From positions 31,048-95,047 of the forward strand of contig CAINOB010000047.1 of the NCBI GenBank assembly GCA_903851365.1: a stretch of DNA of 64,000 nucleotides. The letters are read 5' to 3'. The position numbers and the translations under genes were made by a program. Of the stretch, positions 24,696-34,649 are shown piece by piece. The DNA is from an uncultured Bacteroidota bacterium. Lineage in GTDB: Bacteria; Bacteroidota; Bacteroidia; Bacteroidales; UBA12481. Every line of letters begins with the position of its first letter. Position 1 is the stretch's first letter. The notes under the pieces were generated by a model. It saw only the letters and a list, made by a program, of their open reading frames with translations. It was not told the DNA's origin and made no database searches.

Positions 24696-25496
24696 TTAAT
24701 CAATAACTTTATCGGTATCCCTGATCTGGGTCATGCCATTCTTTTGCAGCAATTCCCGTGCGAGGTTGAGGTGATTCAACGATCCTTTTGAGTTGGCATC
24801 ATACATAACCACCGGCTTTCCATAACTCGGCGCTTCACCTAATTTTACGTTCCTGCTAATGATAGTATTGAATACCATTGACTGGAAATGTTTGGTTACC
24901 TCGTCATAAACCTGGTTCGATAACCTCAGCCTGTTATCATACATAGTTAGTAAAAATCCTTCAATCTCAAGCTCGGGATTCAACCTGCTCTGAATTATCT
25001 TAATTGTGTTGAGCAGTTTTCCCAGTCCCTCTAAAGCAAAATACTCACACTGAACAGGGATAATCACTGAATTGGCAGCTGTCAGCGCATTCACCGTCAG
25101 TAAACCTAACGACGGGGAACAATCTATCAGAACAAAATGATAATCATTCTTCACCTGATCGATCACACTTGTCATTAGCCGCTCACGGTTTGGCAGGTTC
25201 AGAATTTCAATCTCAGCACCAACAAGATCGATATTTGAAGGTAATACATCGAATCCGGGAACCTCGGTATTGAGAATAATATTTTTTGGATTAACATCGT
25301 CGACCAGGCACTCGTAAAGGCTGGTTTTTATATTCCTTACATCAAATCCGGCTCCTGAAGTTGCATTGGCCTGCGGATCCGCATCTACGAGCAAAACCCT
25401 GTATTCCAGGACCGCTAAGCTCGCCGCCAAATTGATGGCGGTGGTCGTTTTCCCTACTCCACCCTTCTGGTTAGCTATCGAAATCACTTTGCCCAT
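24696..25496 (-). CDS. parA: Chromosome partitioning ATPase ParA
   Basis: A 266-residue deviant-Walker ATPase (Soj/ParA) that forms dynamic gradients on DNA to move ParB-parS. The Walker A motif is KGGVGKTT with the signature lysine, A' is [11 protein letters not shown], and Walker B is VLIDCSPS. The short N-terminus is the chromosomal type without a DNA-binding extension. I place the start at the ATG at 25496 rather than the TTG two codons upstream. A -7-like TACTTTTA lies upstream on the same strand in the 69-bp gap to recJ, so parA may have its own promoter. Confidence 0.95.
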   Translation of the reverse strand: MGKVISIANQKGGVGKTTTAINLAASLAVLEYRVLLVDADPQANATSGAGFDVRNIKTSLYECLVDDVNPKNIILNTEVPGFDVLPSNIDLVGAEIEILNLPNRERLMTSVIDQVKNDYHFVLIDCSPSLGLLTVNALTAANSVIIPVQCEYFALEGLGKLLNTIKIIQSRLNPELEIEGFLLTMYDNRLRLSNQVYDEVTKHFQSMVFNTIISRNVKLGEAPSYGKPVVMYDANSKGSLNHLNLARELLQKNGMTQIRDTDKVID

Positions 25497-25565
25497 AAAC
25501 AATATTTTTAGCGCCGTAAAAGTAGCGATAAAACCGATATTATCCGGTTGTGGAAGTCAATTCAG

Positions 25566-27281
25566 TTATTGGAAGCGGATATCCTTAACCATCAACTGCA
25601 TGCTGGTGGCCCCACGGAAAGTGTTCTCCTCCACAGTAAAGGCGATGTCAAACGGCTTGCCTAAATGAATATCATTAAAGAGATGTCCCATATTAAAAGC
25701 AATCCCTTCAAAATCGGGTTGATTCCCTTTAACAGAGGTTATGCTTAGTTTCAGATGCTCCCATGACCTTCCAACCTGCCTGCTTTTGGAGGTATCCCGA
25801 AGGTTACGACAAACAAAAACCGGTGAATTATTATCCGGACCGAAAGGCTCAAATTGTCTTAAAACCCTAAAAAACTTAGGAGTAATATCGGCCAGGTCGA
25901 TTTCTGCATCGATCACTATCTGAGGAATCAACTGTTCGCTCGTGATGGTTGATGATACATATTCCTCAAAACGCTGGGTAAAAAGTTCAATGTTTTCCAG
26001 AGGCATGCTCAGTCCCGCGGCGTACTTATGGCCCCCAAAACTTTCCAGCAGATCTGAACAGGCACTGATTGCTTTATAAAGATCATAATTATCAACAGAT
26101 CTGGCAGAACCTGTTGCCATTCCGCTCGATCGGGTTAACACAACAGTGGGACGGTAATAAAAATCGATCAAACGCGAGGCTACAATTCCAACTACCCCCT
26201 TGTGCCACTCGGGATGATACAAAACCGTCGTTTTCCTGGATTTCATATCATCCATACCGTCAACCATTTTTCTTGCCAGATCGGTAATCTCAACATCAAT
26301 GTTCTTACGGTAATCATTATATGAATCCACTTTCCCCGCAAGTTCGTTAGCACTCTTCTCGTCTTTGGCGACTAGAAGCTCTACCGCACTTTCACCGGAC
26401 GATATTCTCCCGGCAGCATTGATTCTGGGTCCGATCTTGAAAACTATATCCGAAACCGTGATCTGCCGGTCATCGCAATTGCTGATAGTGACCAGTGCTT
26501 TCAAGCCCGGTACCGGATTTTCATTGAGTTTTTTCAACCCATGATAGGCAAGTATCCTGTTCTCACCGCTCATCGGGACTAAATCTGCAGCAATGCTCAC
26601 ACAAACCAGATCAAGATATTTTGCAATATGTGAGAACGGAATTCCATTGCGTAAACAAAATGCCTGCAGTAGTTTGAATCCCACACCGCAACCCGACAGC
26701 TCTTTACAGGGATATCCGCAATCCGGCTGCTTTGGATCGAGAATAGCCACGGCAACAGGCAATTCCAGGTCAGGAAGATGGTGATCGCAAATAATAAATT
26801 CGATCCCCTTGCGCCTGGCATAATCCATCTTATCAATTGCCTTAATTCCGCAATCCAGCGCAATCACCAAAGTAAAACCCTCTTTGGCAGCATATTCGAT
26901 CCCCGGAAAGGAAATCCCGTAACCTTCGGAATAACGGTCAGGGATGTAATACCCAACGTTTGGAAGCCTTTTCCTCAGAAAAGAATAGATCAGGGCAACC
27001 GAAGTTGTTCCGTCGACATCATAATCGCCGTAAACCAAAACTTTTTCCTGCTTTTCTATTGCTTCGTTCAATCTTTGAACCGCTTTATCCATGTCCTTCA
27101 TCAGGAAAGGATTATGCAATCCCTCAAGCTGCGGCCTGAAAAAGTGCCGCGCATCTTCAAAATCCTTGATACCCCGTTGAACGAGTAAGGAGGCTAAACT
27201 TCTGCCTATTGCCAGCTCATTCGATAAGCTTTCGACAATAATTGGTTCTGGCTCAGGCAGTATATTCCAAAATTTAATCAT
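25566..27281 (-). CDS. recJ: Single-stranded-DNA exonuclease RecJ
   Basis: A 571-residue 5'-3' ssDNA exonuclease of recombination and mismatch repair. The DHH phosphoesterase domain shows GDYDVDGTTS and later ICDHHLPD with metal-binding Asp/His residues. The DHHA1 domain carries GGHKYAAG. A C-terminal OB-fold completes the usual RecJ core length. The start is taken at the ATG at 27281; a TTG lies four codons upstream. It is transcribed towards parA and divergent from lysS. Confidence 0.93.
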   Translation of the reverse strand: MIKFWNILPEPEPIIVESLSNELAIGRSLASLLVQRGIKDFEDARHFFRPQLEGLHNPFLMKDMDKAVQRLNEAIEKQEKVLVYGDYDVDGTTSVALIYSFLRKRLPNVGYYIPDRYSEGYGISFPGIEYAAKEGFTLVIALDCGIKAIDKMDYARRKGIEFIICDHHLPDLELPVAVAILDPKQPDCGYPCKELSGCGVGFKLLQAFCLRNGIPFSHIAKYLDLVCVSIAADLVPMSGENRILAYHGLKKLNENPVPGLKALVTISNCDDRQITVSDIVFKIGPRINAAGRISSGESAVELLVAKDEKSANELAGKVDSYNDYRKNIDVEITDLARKMVDGMDDMKSRKTTVLYHPEWHKGVVGIVASRLIDFYYRPTVVLTRSSGMATGSARSVDNYDLYKAISACSDLLESFGGHKYAAGLSMPLENIELFTQRFEEYVSSTITSEQLIPQIVIDAEIDLADITPKFFRVLRQFEPFGPDNNSPVFVCRNLRDTSKSRQVGRSWEHLKLSITSVKGNQPDFEGIAFNMGHLFNDIHLGKPFDIAFTVEENTFRGATSMQLMVKDIRFQ

Positions 27282-27328
27282 AAGGAGTCTCAAGTGGTAA
27301 AAAAATAAAAATAAGCAAATTTCCCCTG

Positions 27329-27359
27329 TTTGTTATAACTCCGGCGAAAAGTATCTTTG
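27329..27359 (+). promoter_or_regulatory. Consensus Bacteroidota promoter for lysS
   Basis: TTTG at 27329-27332, a 19-bp spacer, then TATCTTTG at 27352-27359. This is an exact TTTG-N19-TAnnTTTG match, 21 bp before the lysS ATG at 27381. Confidence 0.8.
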
Positions 27360-27380
27360 CAAAAATATATACCACCCGAT

Positions 27381-28883
27381 ATGCCGGAACTTAGCGAACA
27401 GGAACAAATCAGGAGACAATCTCTTCAGGAAATAAGAAACATGGGTATTAATCCATATCCAGCCGCAAAATACCCGGTTGATTCCAGTGCTGCGGCTACA
27501 CTGCTGAATTTTAATGACAATCCGGATGAATGGAAGGATAAGTGCTTTGCAGGCAGACTCATGACCCGAAGGATCATGGGTAAAGCATCATTTGCAGAGC
27601 TGATGGATTCATCAGGCAGGATACAGATATACCTGAACCGCGACGAACTCTGTCCGGGAGAAAACAAAGAACTTTATAATACTCTTTTTAAGCGCCTCCT
27701 GGATATAGGTGATATAATTGGTGTTAAAGGCGATGTATTCCGTACTCATGTAGGCGAAGTGACCGTAAGTGTTAAAGAACTGACACTTCTGGCTAAAACA
27801 GTCAGGCCATTACCAATTGTTAAGGAAAAGGACGGCGTTTTGTATGATGCATTTTCTGACCCTGAGCAACGATATCGTCAGCGGTATCTCGATCTTATTG
27901 TCAACCCATCGGTGAGGGAGGTATTCATTAAGAGGACAAAAATCATAACCGTGATGCGGGAGATGCTGGACGCCAAAGGTTACTATGAGGTGGAAACTCC
28001 GATTCTGCAACCCATACATGGAGGAGCTGCTGCCCGGCCGTTTGTTACCCATCACAACACCCTGGATATCGATTTATACCTTCGGATTGCCAACGAACTT
28101 TACCTTAAACGCTTAATTGTCGGCGGATTCGATGGAGTTTATGAGTTTTCAAAAGACTTCCGCAATGAGGGAATGGACCGTTTCCATAACCCGGAGTTCA
28201 CACAGATTGAACTTTATGTCGCTTACAAGGATTATTTCTGGATGATGGACCTCGTGGAGGAGATGATCGAAAAAATCGCCATGACCCTGCATGGAACGAC
28301 GCAGGTTCAGGTTGGCGAAATCCTGATTGACTTTAAGCGTCCATGGAAACGCTTTACCATGTTTGGCGCCATAGAGCATTTTACTGGTATCGACGTTAGT
28401 CAGATGGATGAGGAACAATTGGTTGAAACATGCAAAAAACTGCATATCGATATCGATAAAACCATGGGCAAAGGCAAACTCATCGATTCCCTGTTTGGTG
28501 AATGCTGCGAATCAAAATTGATCCAGCCAACCTTCATTATGGACTATCCGATTGAAATGTCGCCGCTGGCAAAAAAACACCGCAGCGTTGAAGGGCTGGT
28601 CGAACGGTTCGAATGCATCGTCAACAGCAAGGAAATATGCAATGCCTATTCTGAGCTTAACGACCCCATTGATCAACGCGAAAGATTTGAAGAGCAGATG
28701 CTTTTGGCTAAGAGAGGTGATGAAGAAGCAATGGCACTTGATGAAGATTTCCTGAGGGCAATTGAATTCGGCATGCCACCAACTTCAGGTCTCGGAATCG
28801 GCATCGACCGGTTGGCGATGATCATGACAAACTCGCAGTCAATTCAGGATGTACTGTTGTTTCCGCAGATGCGACCGGAATAG
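27381..28883 (+). CDS. lysS: Lysyl-tRNA synthetase (class II)
   Basis: A 500-residue enzyme charging tRNA-Lys. The N-terminal OB-fold anticodon-binding domain spans about 45-160. The class II core has motif 2 (FRNEGMD) and motif 3 (SGLGIGIDRL). The start is set at the ATG at 27381; an in-frame TTG at 27357 falls within the promoter -7 element, so it cannot be the start for that transcript. It converges on the O-acetylation pair, whose last stop is 4 bp away. Confidence 0.95.
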   Translation: MPELSEQEQIRRQSLQEIRNMGINPYPAAKYPVDSSAAATLLNFNDNPDEWKDKCFAGRLMTRRIMGKASFAELMDSSGRIQIYLNRDELCPGENKELYNTLFKRLLDIGDIIGVKGDVFRTHVGEVTVSVKELTLLAKTVRPLPIVKEKDGVLYDAFSDPEQRYRQRYLDLIVNPSVREVFIKRTKIITVMREMLDAKGYYEVETPILQPIHGGAAARPFVTHHNTLDIDLYLRIANELYLKRLIVGGFDGVYEFSKDFRNEGMDRFHNPEFTQIELYVAYKDYFWMMDLVEEMIEKIAMTLHGTTQVQVGEILIDFKRPWKRFTMFGAIEHFTGIDVSQMDEEQLVETCKKLHIDIDKTMGKGKLIDSLFGECCESKLIQPTFIMDYPIEMSPLAKKHRSVEGLVERFECIVNSKEICNAYSELNDPIDQRERFEEQMLLAKRGDEEAMALDEDFLRAIEFGMPPTSGLGIGIDRLAMIMTNSQSIQDVLLFPQMRPE

Positions 28884-28887
28884 CAGT

Positions 28888-30333
28888 TTATTTTTTTGAT
28901 TGTTCGAGAATCCACAAGGCATCTTTGGTGACCTGATCATCCACTGATATTTTATTGATCAGCGCCTTTTCGCGTATCTGGTTCATCAGGACTGCATCTT
29001 TCAGGATATTCATCCTGTAATAGGCTACATCGTGTGGAATTTTACCAGCCTGATCATCCATCCAGAACATATAATCGGCATTGCCAGCCATTTTTTCCTG
29101 CATGGTAACACCTGCATAATCCGCTTGCTGTTGAATATTGTCGAACCACTGGTAATCTCCGATGATCGCCCGGAGAAAATCATAGCGATATTCCCGGGAT
29201 GCTGCCGGATAATAATGCTTGTATAAAACATCGGTAAAATTCCAGTCGAACTTGTGGTAAAACCGCTCGGTGACCATGATCAGCAAAAGATTCATGCTCT
29301 CTACTGTTTTCTGGATATTGAGTGAACCGGTATCCTTAGGGGCGGTCCAGCTATCAGGATAAATAGTTGAATTATAATACCAGAAAGCTTCATTGGCAAA
29401 CGCTCTGGCTGGGATCTTTGCACCGAGGAGATTAAAGAAATAACTGTCGGAGATCGCCAGCACCCTAGGCTTTTTTATCGAATCAGCAGCGTTAAAATGG
29501 AAGGCCGGATATCCCATCTTCGGATGGCTCGGAGCCCTCAAAAGGTTCATGATATCGGCAACATCGCCATCGGTATCCTTCAGGCTGTCCGACATTTCGA
29601 CCCGGTCAATAATCAGGTCAGGGACTCTCAGTCCAAGAGTTTTATCGATAAAGCCAAGTAAAGTATCAGCGGCAACAACCATTCCGCCTACCGACCAATG
29701 TATTCCACCTTTTGGGAAAAGAGGAAATGCTGCGCTGCTCTTTTTATCATGGAAATAACGATTCAGATCTAACATAGGAATTCCCCTTTTCTCAGATTCC
29801 TTTAAGATAGCCTGGTAGTTATTCTGATCCGATTTAAAATGAAGAAACCGCGCCGGTATGTATTCGGGGTGATAGGTGGCTTTACCTGGCTCCAGGACAA
29901 CAGCCAGTTTAACCCCAAGTTTTGCAAGTGTATCTTTCACCATCTTAAGTCGGTTGAACTTCTGGTCCCAGAAATAATCCCCCAGATAATCTCTTCCGGT
30001 GTATGAACGAATATAATCTGATTCGTACAGGTATTTTTTCTTACCAACCACCACTCCTGAAGCATTGGCTTTAGAAAACAGGGCGTATTCAACCTGATTT
30101 TTCATCCGAATAAGCGTGGGACGAAATCCAACATGCTCCTCAGTAGCCTTATTAAACTGACCCTGAAACTCGTCAGTAAACCAGGTCTTCAGACTAAACT
30201 TCGGATAAACGGCCAGATCTCCCTGTCCGCGCAGGGCCTTTTCCCTGAATAAACCGGAGCTCTGCTGAATGACCGGTACCAGCAGCACCATTAGGAGCAG
30301 AATGAAAATCGCCGTTTTAAGTTTCTGGTTCAT
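28888..30333 (-). CDS. AlgX/AlgJ-like SGNH-type acetyltransferase partner
   Basis: A 481-residue protein with one N-terminal transmembrane segment or signal anchor (about 8-24) and a periplasmic AlgX/AlgJ-like domain. The histidine of the motif is His212 (GGIHWS) and the candidate nucleophile is Ser297 (SDSYFF). In AlgX-type enzymes the histidine is preceded by an aspartate (DxHW); here that position is glycine, so the triad is altered or differently supplied. It lies 3 bp downstream of the MBOAT gene. Together they should transfer acetyl groups from the cytoplasm to an exported polysaccharide; which one is unknown. Confidence 0.78.
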   Translation of the reverse strand: MNQKLKTAIFILLLMVLLVPVIQQSSGLFREKALRGQGDLAVYPKFSLKTWFTDEFQGQFNKATEEHVGFRPTLIRMKNQVEYALFSKANASGVVVGKKKYLYESDYIRSYTGRDYLGDYFWDQKFNRLKMVKDTLAKLGVKLAVVLEPGKATYHPEYIPARFLHFKSDQNNYQAILKESEKRGIPMLDLNRYFHDKKSSAAFPLFPKGGIHWSVGGMVVAADTLLGFIDKTLGLRVPDLIIDRVEMSDSLKDTDGDVADIMNLLRAPSHPKMGYPAFHFNAADSIKKPRVLAISDSYFFNLLGAKIPARAFANEAFWYYNSTIYPDSWTAPKDTGSLNIQKTVESMNLLLIMVTERFYHKFDWNFTDVLYKHYYPAASREYRYDFLRAIIGDYQWFDNIQQQADYAGVTMQEKMAGNADYMFWMDDQAGKIPHDVAYYRMNILKDAVLMNQIREKALINKISVDDQVTKDALWILEQSKK

Positions 30334-30336
30334 AAG

Positions 30337-31764
30337 CTAAAACCGGAAATATATAAATGGATTAAAGCCTGTCGTCGTAAGTGAAGCCATACAATAAACC
30401 AGCAGCAATAAGGCAATCAAACCGCCAGCCAGGGTTTTTTGAGTGGAATAAGGAACTTTAAGTTGCCTGTCCTGCCAACCCTCAATTCCCTGGATCACGC
30501 CAAAGAATGCAAAGAATGCTCCAGCCAGCAGAATGAACCAGAATTGAGTATCGAATCGCCACGACGGTAACCCGCCTTCAAAGGCAAACATTTTCTTAAT
30601 ATAAAGCCAGGCTTGATTAAGATCGGCAGCCCGGAATAACACCCACCCTATCAAGGTGATAAAATAGGTTAAAATAACCGATGGAATCTTTCCGATTTTA
30701 TCGGTAAAACGTATGAGGAATAATCGGTCCAGAATTAAAAATAACCCATGAAAGCCTCCCCAGATGATAAAATTCCAGGCTGCTCCGTGCCACAGACCTG
30801 AAATAAGGAACACTATCCAAAGATTAAAAAAGAGCCTGGTCTTGGTTTTAACCCGGCTTCCGCCAAGCGGTATGTACAGGTAATCCTTCATCCAGCGCCC
30901 CAGCGTCATGTGCCAGCGCCTCCAGAACTCAGTGATGTTTCTCGATATATAAGGATTGTTAAAATTCTCCGGGAATGTAAAACCGAGCATCTTAGCAATA
31001 CCGATAGCCATATCCGAATACCCGGAGAAATCATAGTATATCTGGAATGAATAAGCTACAATGCCGAGCCAGGCAACGGGAGTAGTAATATTCATTGGTC
31101 CAAGAGCAAAAATACGGTCAACTTCGGCTCCCAGAACATTGGCAATTAAAACTTTTTTTGCCAACCCGATTATAAATCTGAACATCCCGAGGAACCTGTT
31201 GTCGACAGTTTCAAAGGCCCTGCGGTCAACTATCTGATCAGCAATTTCGTGATACCTGACAATCGGGCCCGCAATGAGTTTCGGAAAGAGGATAATATAT
31301 AACTGGTAATCCCAAAACCGGGTGAGTGGCGCCTGAACGCGACGGTAAACATCCACCACATAGGTTACAGTCTCGAAGGTGTAGAAGGATATCCCAATCG
31401 GCATGATCAATTTCGACCAATGCAAACCATTGATTCCAAAGACTTTTAGCAGTATATCGAAATTTTCGATAAAGAAATTGGAATACTTGAAGTAGAAAAG
31501 CAAACCCAGGTTGATCGATACCGACAGGGTCAAAAGGAGCCGCCGGTGCAGTTTACTTTTGGATGATGACATCCATTTAACCAAATGGAAATCGAGGAAG
31601 GTAGTGCCCAGCAGAACAAAAATAAATTTGGGGGCACCCCAGCTATAAAACAAAACACTGGCCAGCAGCGCCAGCCCGTTTCTGTATTTATATGGAACGA
31701 GGAAATAGGTTAAAAGGAAAACCGGCAAGAACCAAATCAGAAACAAACTGCTGCTGAATACCAT
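30337..31764 (-). CDS. MBOAT O-acyltransferase (AlgI/DltB-like)
   Basis: A 475-residue polytopic inner-membrane protein. The MBOAT signature is present: TEFWRRWHMTLGRWMKDYLYIPLGG and, after a spacer, SGLWHGAAWNF with the invariant histidine. The family moves acyl (here probably acetyl) groups across the membrane to a periplasmic acceptor. The AlgX-like gene 3 bp downstream is the expected partner. It starts 27 bp after the preceding gene's stop on the same strand. No glycan-synthesis genes are adjacent, so the acceptor could be peptidoglycan, exopolysaccharide or LPS. Confidence 0.9.
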   Translation of the reverse strand: MVFSSSLFLIWFLPVFLLTYFLVPYKYRNGLALLASVLFYSWGAPKFIFVLLGTTFLDFHLVKWMSSSKSKLHRRLLLTLSVSINLGLLFYFKYSNFFIENFDILLKVFGINGLHWSKLIMPIGISFYTFETVTYVVDVYRRVQAPLTRFWDYQLYIILFPKLIAGPIVRYHEIADQIVDRRAFETVDNRFLGMFRFIIGLAKKVLIANVLGAEVDRIFALGPMNITTPVAWLGIVAYSFQIYYDFSGYSDMAIGIAKMLGFTFPENFNNPYISRNITEFWRRWHMTLGRWMKDYLYIPLGGSRVKTKTRLFFNLWIVFLISGLWHGAAWNFIIWGGFHGLFLILDRLFLIRFTDKIGKIPSVILTYFITLIGWVLFRAADLNQAWLYIKKMFAFEGGLPSWRFDTQFWFILLAGAFFAFFGVIQGIEGWQDRQLKVPYSTQKTLAGGLIALLLLVYCMASLTTTGFNPFIYFRF

Positions 31765-31791
31765 ATTCTTACCGGTTTACCCTTGGGCCTG

Positions 31792-33129
31792 TTATTTTAT
31801 GTGCGTTTTAACAAAATCTTTCAAAACACTAGTCAGATCAGGTGACCCAATCTCCTGCAGATCATAGTAAACTCTGGTATTCGGTTTCTTGATCCGGATA
31901 ATCCGGTTCAGGTCAATCGGAGTACCAATAATTACTGAATCGCAATCAGTATTGTTGATCGTTTCCTCCAGATCTTTGAGCTGTTGTTTTCCGTAACCCA
32001 TTGCTGGCAATAATTTACCAATATTAGGATAAATACGGAAAGTTTCCGATAGCTTACCAACGGTGAAAGGTCTTGGATCGACTTCTTCGGCTGCACCGAA
32101 TTTGCGGGCAGCAACTACACCAGCACCAATCTTCATTTCTCCATGGGTAAGGGTCGGGCCATCTTCAACAACCAGAACGCGCTTTCCACGTATCAGCGAA
32201 GGATCATCAACCCTGATAGGAGAGGCTCCATCAATGACAATAGCTTTGGGGTTCACAGCGGCAATATTCTCACGAACTTTCTGAACATCTTCCGGACGTG
32301 CAGTGTCAATTTTATTGATCACAACCACATCGGCCAACCTGAGGTTCACTTCACCCGGATAATAAGACAGTTCATGACCTGGTCTGTGCGGGTCGACCAC
32401 CGTAATGGTCAGGTCAGGTTTATAAAACGAAAAATCGTTGTTGCCACCATCCCATAAAACTACATCGCAGCCTTTAGGATCTTTTTCAGCTTCGCGCAGA
32501 ATAGCTTCATAATCTACTCCGGCATAGATAACATTTCCGCGTACTACGTGAGGTTCGTACTCCTCCATTTCCTCGACAGTACATTTATGTTTTTCAAGAT
32601 CAGCCACTTCTGCATAACGCTGAACTTTCTGAGCTACCAGATCGCCATAGGGCATCGGATGACGCACAGCAACCACTTTGAGTCCCATTTCCATGAGAAC
32701 CTCAATCACTTTTCTCGAGGTCTGGCTCTTGCCACAACCGGTCCTTGATGCAACCACCGCGATTACCGGCTTGGTACTTTCAATCATGGTCCCTTTTGGT
32801 CCGAGCAATGCAAAATTAGCCCCGCAGGCATTAACCAGCGCACTAATTGCCATAACACGCGGATATGGAACATCACTATAGGAGAACACGCAGCAATCGG
32901 CATCATATTTTGCAATCAACGAAGGAAGCTCATCCTGAGCAAAGATTGGTATCCCATCAGGATACAATTTACCAGCCAGTTCAGCCGGGTATTTGCGCCC
33001 ATAAATATCAGGAATCTGAGCAGCAGTAAATGCCACTACTTCATACTCCGATTTATCACGGTAGTATGTATTGAAATTGTGAAAATCCCTGCCTGCAGCA
33101 CCAATGATAATAATTCTTTTCCTGGACAT
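31792..33129 (-). CDS. Cyclic 2,3-diphosphoglycerate synthetase-like GTPase
   Basis: A 445-residue P-loop protein. Residues 1-115 form a Rossmann-like domain (RIIIIGAAGRDFHNFN). The nucleotide-binding loop SRTGCGKS contains Lys134, and VVINKIDTA resembles a G4 guanine-specificity motif. The layout matches the family named after the archaeal cyclic 2,3-diphosphoglycerate synthetase, which has many bacterial members of unproven function. The ribosome-binding site AAGGAGG (33134-33140) lies 4 bp before the ATG, far stronger than elsewhere in this window. A 15-bp palindrome lies further upstream. It is separated from rodA by 89 bp and probably independently transcribed. Confidence 0.75.
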   Translation of the reverse strand: MSRKRIIIIGAAGRDFHNFNTYYRDKSEYEVVAFTAAQIPDIYGRKYPAELAGKLYPDGIPIFAQDELPSLIAKYDADCCVFSYSDVPYPRVMAISALVNACGANFALLGPKGTMIESTKPVIAVVASRTGCGKSQTSRKVIEVLMEMGLKVVAVRHPMPYGDLVAQKVQRYAEVADLEKHKCTVEEMEEYEPHVVRGNVIYAGVDYEAILREAEKDPKGCDVVLWDGGNNDFSFYKPDLTITVVDPHRPGHELSYYPGEVNLRLADVVVINKIDTARPEDVQKVRENIAAVNPKAIVIDGASPIRVDDPSLIRGKRVLVVEDGPTLTHGEMKIGAGVVAARKFGAAEEVDPRPFTVGKLSETFRIYPNIGKLLPAMGYGKQQLKDLEETINNTDCDSVIIGTPIDLNRIIRIKKPNTRVYYDLQEIGSPDLTSVLKDFVKTHIK

Positions 33130-33133
33130 AAAG

Positions 33134-33140
33134 CCTCCTT
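33134..33140 (-). promoter_or_regulatory. Strong Shine-Dalgarno (AAGGAGG)
   Basis: A perfect anti-16S match lies 4 bp before the ATG of the cyclic-diphosphoglycerate-synthetase-like gene. Other genes here have AT-rich leaders without clear Shine-Dalgarno sequences, as usual in Bacteroidota, so this one stands out. Confidence 0.75.
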
Positions 33141-33185
33141 AATTCTTGTTTTTAAAATTTTTGATAATGCAGTAAATATATAAGT

Positions 33186-33200
33186 TTCAGTACAACTGAA
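33186..33200. promoter_or_regulatory. Palindrome TTCAGT-ACA-ACTGAA
   Basis: A perfect 6-bp inverted repeat around a 3-bp centre lies 57 bp upstream of the diphosphoglycerate-synthetase-like ATG and 18 bp past the rodA stop. No T-tract follows, so an operator is likelier than a terminator. Confidence 0.35.
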
Positions 33201-33218
33201 TCATGACAAAAGCCGTGT

Positions 33219-34649
33219 TCAGGAAACAATCTGATATCGATCCGTATCGAGTCTTAAAAATATAAAGAGCATCAGGGTAAACGCCCAAAGTGATGAGCCT
33301 CCGGAGCTGAAAAATGGCAATGGAATGCCGATTACCGGAACTATTCCTATGGTCATGCCAATATTAATGGCAAAATGGAAAAAGATGATGGAGGCGACGC
33401 TATACCCATATACCCTGGAAAAGGTTGATCTTTGCCTTTCCGCCAGGTAAATCAGGCGGATTATCAGGCCGGAAAAGAGGCCTAAAACCAGCAGGCTTCC
33501 CATAAATCCCCATTCCTCACCAACGGTGCAGAAAATAAAATCCGTACTCTGCTCAGGTACAAAATTCAAACTGGTCTGGGTCCCCTGCATAAACCCCTTC
33601 CCAAAAAAACCTCCTGATCCGATCGCAATTTTCGATTGATTAAGGTTATACCCCTTTCCAAGAGGATCGCTTTCCAGGCCAAGAATATTATTGATACGCG
33701 ACTGCATATGTTCCTGAAGAACCTGGTGAAACACGAAGTCGACCGAAAAGATAAAGATGATTGCTCCAAACCAGGTTAATAAAATGATAAGCAGAGGATT
33801 ATGCCTCTTTCTCAAAATAATGGTCAGCCAAATCATAAAGGCAAGGAAAGCTGCCAGAAAGAAAAGCCGCGACAACGACCAGTCTGAGCCCAAAAATTTC
33901 GATCCCAGAAAAGCCAATCCAAACAGTCCTCCAAGTGAAAGAAAACCTATATAAAAAAACTTCAGGTTTCGTTGATATAGCCAGGTCAGCCCAAGAGCAA
34001 TCATGCTTATGACCCCGAGCAAGATGGGGATTGGCACCAGCATAGTCAATACAAAAAGAAGGATGGCCAGAGCTGCCACAAAAAGAAATACCCAGGATAA
34101 ACCTTCGCGGAAGAGGACCAATACAAATACCAGGAAGACCAAAGCTGTTCCGGTATCCTTCTGAAGTAAAATAAGAACCATTGGAATTCCCAGTAAAGCC
34201 CCAACTTGCATTAAGTTTCGTGGTTTTTGAACCACAAAATTGTAGGTCGATAATAATTTCGCAATTGCAAGTGCTGTGGCAAACTTTGTAAACTCGGCAG
34301 GCTGCAGAGTGAACGATCCGATAAATATCCAGGCTCTGGCACCATTTATTTCTTTTCCTATCAGAATTGTTATCGGAAGAATCAGTAGGGTTACCGCATA
34401 TATCGGGAAAGAGAAAAAACTCCACACTTTACCGTCAATCGTCAGGGTGGCTATCGCGATTACCAGGGCAGCAATGATAAAGTAAAACTGCTTGCTGAAG
34501 CGTTGACTGGCATCGAACAGGGAACCTGGTGTTCCTTCATTTCTTGAGGAGGCAAAGACGTTCATCCAGCCAAATCCAACCATCACTAAAAAAAGGATAA
34601 TGGTTAGCCAGTCGAGGCGCGCAATGAAGCTGGTTCTTGGGTTTGCCAT
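33219..34649 (-). CDS. rodA: Rod-shape-determining glycosyltransferase RodA
   Basis: A 476-residue SEDS-family peptidoglycan polymerase with about ten transmembrane helices. Characteristic segments include WIFIGSFTLQPAEFTKFA, LLQKDTGTALVF and, near the C-terminus, GIPLPFFSSGGSS. It works with the transpeptidase PBP2 encoded just upstream to build the lateral wall. Its ATG overlaps the mrdA stop by one base (TGATG), so the two are translationally coupled. Last gene of the cell-shape operon. Confidence 0.94.
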   Translation of the reverse strand: MANPRTSFIARLDWLTIILFLVMVGFGWMNVFASSRNEGTPGSLFDASQRFSKQFYFIIAALVIAIATLTIDGKVWSFFSFPIYAVTLLILPITILIGKEINGARAWIFIGSFTLQPAEFTKFATALAIAKLLSTYNFVVQKPRNLMQVGALLGIPMVLILLQKDTGTALVFLVFVLVLFREGLSWVFLFVAALAILLFVLTMLVPIPILLGVISMIALGLTWLYQRNLKFFYIGFLSLGGLFGLAFLGSKFLGSDWSLSRLFFLAAFLAFMIWLTIILRKRHNPLLIILLTWFGAIIFIFSVDFVFHQVLQEHMQSRINNILGLESDPLGKGYNLNQSKIAIGSGGFFGKGFMQGTQTSLNFVPEQSTDFIFCTVGEEWGFMGSLLVLGLFSGLIIRLIYLAERQRSTFSRVYGYSVASIIFFHFAINIGMTIGIVPVIGIPLPFFSSGGSSLWAFTLMLFIFLRLDTDRYQIVS

